In this document: one piece after another, positions 15,202 to 15,213 of the stretch
Layout of the letters: each line of letters begins with the position of its first letter
How positions within the stretch are numbered: the first letter of the stretch is position 1
Assembly: GCA_025351205.1 (NCBI GenBank)
Contig: JANXWI010000002.1
Location: forward strand, 1 to 15,213
Source of the DNA: Deinococcus sp.
Lineage (GTDB): Bacteria > Deinococcota > Deinococci > Deinococcales > Deinococcaceae
DNA: 15,213 nt
Direction: 5' to 3'
Notes under the pieces: generated by a model
The model's input: the letters and a program-made list of their open reading frames with translations, nothing else
Database searches by the model: none
What the model was told of the DNA's origin: nothing
Program-made: the position numbers and the translations under genes

Positions 15202-15213
15202 GGCGCTGCTCTG

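Overview
The window is GC-rich, protein-dense bacterial DNA. The gene repertoire and base composition suggest a Deinococcus-like organism: an unlinked CUT1-type sugar ABC transporter without its own ATPase, a near-leaderless LacI-family promoter, and a bioBDAF operon. That assignment is an inference and was not tested by any search. No rRNA, tRNA, CRISPR array or transposase gene was seen. Genes are mostly on the minus strand and fall into two large operons, flanked by a plus-strand amidase gene on the left and a broken plus-strand aldo/keto reductase gene on the right.

Left part (1-5513). A 3' gene fragment and a GC-rich palindromic repeat precede an acetamidase/formamidase gene (227-1156, plus). 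Its 3' end overlaps tail-to-tail with bioF. The biotin operon reads leftward as bioB-bioD-bioA-bioF, every junction being a 4-nt stop/start overlap. Together these enzymes convert the KAPA precursor to biotin: BioF makes KAPA, BioA makes DAPA, BioD makes dethiobiotin and BioB inserts sulphur. The early pimeloyl genes (bioC, bioH or bioW) are not in the window.

Middle and right (5830-14417). A leftward operon encodes a secreted sugar-binding protein, two CUT1 permeases, a cytoplasmic GH1 beta-glucosidase and an exported GH3 beta-glucosidase/exo-glucanase. A CadC/SmtB-type metal-sensing ArsR repressor follows 26 nt after the GH3 gene. A LacI-family repressor gene lies directly upstream. A perfect 16-bp LacI/cre-type palindrome sits 36 nt before the binding-protein start codon, and a 13/16 match overlaps the -35 box of the repressor's own promoter. 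This points to a self-contained, autoregulated beta-glucoside (cellobiose or cello-/laminari-oligosaccharide) uptake unit. The GH3 enzyme would trim oligosaccharides outside the cytoplasm, the ABC system would import the products, and GH1 would finish hydrolysis inside.

Right end (14615-15213). An aldo/keto reductase gene of the YghZ/Gpr type is broken. It stops after 148 codons, where unrelated, internally repeated DNA begins, and the catalytic tyrosine is replaced by cysteine. The junction looks like the edge of a mobile or small repeat element.

Nothing here is clearly a new biological system. The most worthwhile points are the orphan CadC-type sensor attached to a glucoside operon, the disrupted reductase and its repeat junction, a possible small inverted-repeat element inside the ABC operon, and the two-site LacI circuit.
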